NCBI GenBank assembly: GCA_003228965.1
Contig: QIGP01000134.1
Location: 1-5,733 of the forward strand
Source: Gammaproteobacteria bacterium
GTDB taxonomy: Bacteria; Pseudomonadota; Gammaproteobacteria; Steroidobacterales; SZUA-146
Direction: 5' to 3'
DNA: 5,733 nucleotides
The position numbers and the translations under genes are program-made. This document shows, piece after piece, positions 4,572 to 5,733 of this stretch. The notes beneath the pieces were generated by a model. It was not told the origin of the DNA and searched no databases. It was given only the letters and a program-made list of their open reading frames with translations. Every line of letters begins with the position of its first letter. Positions within the stretch are counted from its first letter, which is position 1.

Positions 4572-5733
4572 ATGCCGACTCAAGACACACGCAAAATGGC
4601 TCTCAGCACGCCTCTTGGCAAGGACGTGTTATTGCTTGAGCAGATGAATGTACGCGAAGAACTGGGTCGCCCATTTGAAATCCGCATTGTCGCTCTAAGC
4701 GAAGACTTCAACTTGCCGCTCAATGGGCTTCTGGGCGAATCCGTAACCGTAGACTTTGAAGTCTTCGGAGGCAATCCCCGGTACTTCAATGGCCTGGTGA
4801 GTCGGTTCTCTCAAATGACTTCGACCAGCAGCTACGCCCGTTATGAAATAGTTGCCAGACCCTGGCTATGGTTTTTAACGCGTAACTCAGATTGTCGTAT
4901 TTTCCAGGAAATGACCGTTCCCGACATCATTAAACAGGTGTTCCGTGATCGCGGTTTTTCAGATTTCGATGACAAGCTTAAAGCAAGCTATCGCACGTGG
5001 GAGTACTGCGTGCAGTACCGCGAAACCGATTTTAATTTTGTCAGTCGCTTGATGGAACAAGAAGGGATTTACTACTACTTCACGCACAAAGACAAGCAGC
5101 ACACCCTGGTTCTCTCCGACTCCTACAGTGCTCACGACACAGTAGCTGACTACGCCGAAGTCCCATATTTTCCAAAAGTCGAGCAGCAACGTCGCGAACG
5201 CGATCACGTAGATGACTGGCACGTCGCTCAGCAGGTCCAGCCTGGTAAATACGCGATTGATGACTACGACTTCAAGGCCCCAACCAGTGATTTGATGGCC
5301 GAGAAGGAAACCGCTCGCGATCACGCGCTGTCGGGCTTTGAAATATACGACTACCCTGGCGAATACGTTGAAAAGCCTGACGGCTCACAGTACGTGCAGG
5401 TACGTAACGAAGAACTGCATGCCCAGTACGAGCGTGCGCAGTGTGGCGGTAACGCCAGAGGGCTAGCGGCAGGCTCTTTGTTTACGCTTAAGCAACACCC
5501 AAGAGACGATCAGAACAAAGAATATTTAATACTAAGCGCGTCGCATCGTCTGATATCAGATGAATACTCTCCGGGCGGCAAAGGAGCGCAAGACCCTTAC
5601 AGTATTTCGTTCGCCATCATGGACGCCAAACAACCGTTCCGCTCGGCCCGCAGTACCCCTAAACCAATGGTACAAGGGCCCCAAACGGCCGTGGTTGTTG
5701 GCAAGGTTGGCGAAGAAATCTGGTGCGACGAAT
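4572..5733 (+). CDS. vgrG: T6SS tip protein VgrG (TssI), 5' part
   Basis: VgrG trimers form the membrane-piercing spike on the Hcp tube and carry effectors out of the cell. The 387 visible codons cover the phage-baseplate-like (gp27/gpD-type) part and the start of the gp5-like OB region. Family signatures in order: RPWLWFLTRNSDCRIFQEMT (96-115), VPDIIKQVF, YCVQYRETDFNFVSRLMEQE then GIYYYF (145-170), YDFKAP (232-237), YPGEY (261-265), AGSLFTLKQHP (300-310), and MVQGPQTAVVVG with GEEIWCDE (366-387), the hallmark leading into the OB fold. The window ends there, so the needle and any C-terminal effector domain are unseen. ATG 4572 is preferred because an in-frame TGA at 4563 blocks earlier starts; its own Shine-Dalgarno is poor (GAGG at 4555-4558, 13 bases away). 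A later ATG at codon 9 has none. It is divergent from the sheath-like gene. Confidence 0.95.
   Translation, partial: MPTQDTRKMALSTPLGKDVLLLEQMNVREELGRPFEIRIVALSEDFNLPLNGLLGESVTVDFEVFGGNPRYFNGLVSRFSQMTSTSSYARYEIVARPWLWFLTRNSDCRIFQEMTVPDIIKQVFRDRGFSDFDDKLKASYRTWEYCVQYRETDFNFVSRLMEQEGIYYYFTHKDKQHTLVLSDSYSAHDTVADYAEVPYFPKVEQQRRERDHVDDWHVAQQVQPGKYAIDDYDFKAPTSDLMAEKETARDHALSGFEIYDYPGEYVEKPDGSQYVQVRNEELHAQYERAQCGGNARGLAAGSLFTLKQHPRDDQNKEYLILSASHRLISDEYSPGGKGAQDPYSISFAIMDAKQPFRSARSTPKPMVQGPQTAVVVGKVGEEIWCDE

Noticed and set aside
4513..4647. 44-codon frame from ATG 4513 that overlaps the vgrG start
   Set aside because: It shares the AAGGGAG site with the 16-codon frame, but most of its codons are out-of-frame vgrG sequence, so it is unlikely to be a selected protein.
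4959..5324. Minus-strand open frame of 121 codons, rich in Val and Phe
   Set aside because: It is antisense to the strongly conserved YCVQYRETDFNF region of vgrG, so it is a shadow of that gene.

Overview
The window looks like chromosomal DNA of a Gram-negative bacterium, most likely a gammaproteobacterium. It carries a vgrG gene and a sheath-type gene of a type VI secretion system (T6SS), densely packed short genes with ordinary Shine-Dalgarno sites, near-balanced base composition, and a small inverted-repeat element starting CGTCATTGCGAG, a type seen dispersed in proteobacterial genomes. The genus cannot be fixed from the sequence.

Layout. Positions 1-167 hold a cluster of related repeat ends: one imperfect inverted repeat of 113 bp plus fragments of two further copies. 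Positions 180-572 are mostly non-coding but contain a probable 48-codon gene on the minus strand (227-373). Positions 573-2396 hold a two-gene minus-strand operon: a 461-residue TPR-repeat protein with a C-terminal SAM-dependent methyltransferase domain, followed 3 bp later by a 144-residue protein of unknown function. A 196 bp divergent spacer separates this operon from a plus-strand gene for a 123-residue unknown protein (2593-2964). That gene converges, with only 6 bp between stop codons, on a minus-strand gene (2971-4359) for a 462-residue protein joining a TssB-like and a TssC-like segment of the T6SS contractile sheath. After a 212 bp divergent spacer, vgrG (4572 to the window end, cut off at 387 codons) begins on the plus strand.

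How the genes may work together. VgrG forms the spike at the tip of the T6SS needle. TssB and TssC build the contractile sheath that drives it. A compact one-chain TssB/TssC-like protein divergent from vgrG suggests an accessory T6SS island rather than the core cluster, since no other core gene (tssA, E, F, G, J, K, L, M, hcp, clpV) is visible. The TPR-methyltransferase and the three small unknown genes are neighbours that may or may not belong to this island. The strongest leads are the compact fused sheath protein, the short upstream reading frame ending one base before vgrG, and the unlisted 48-codon gene.
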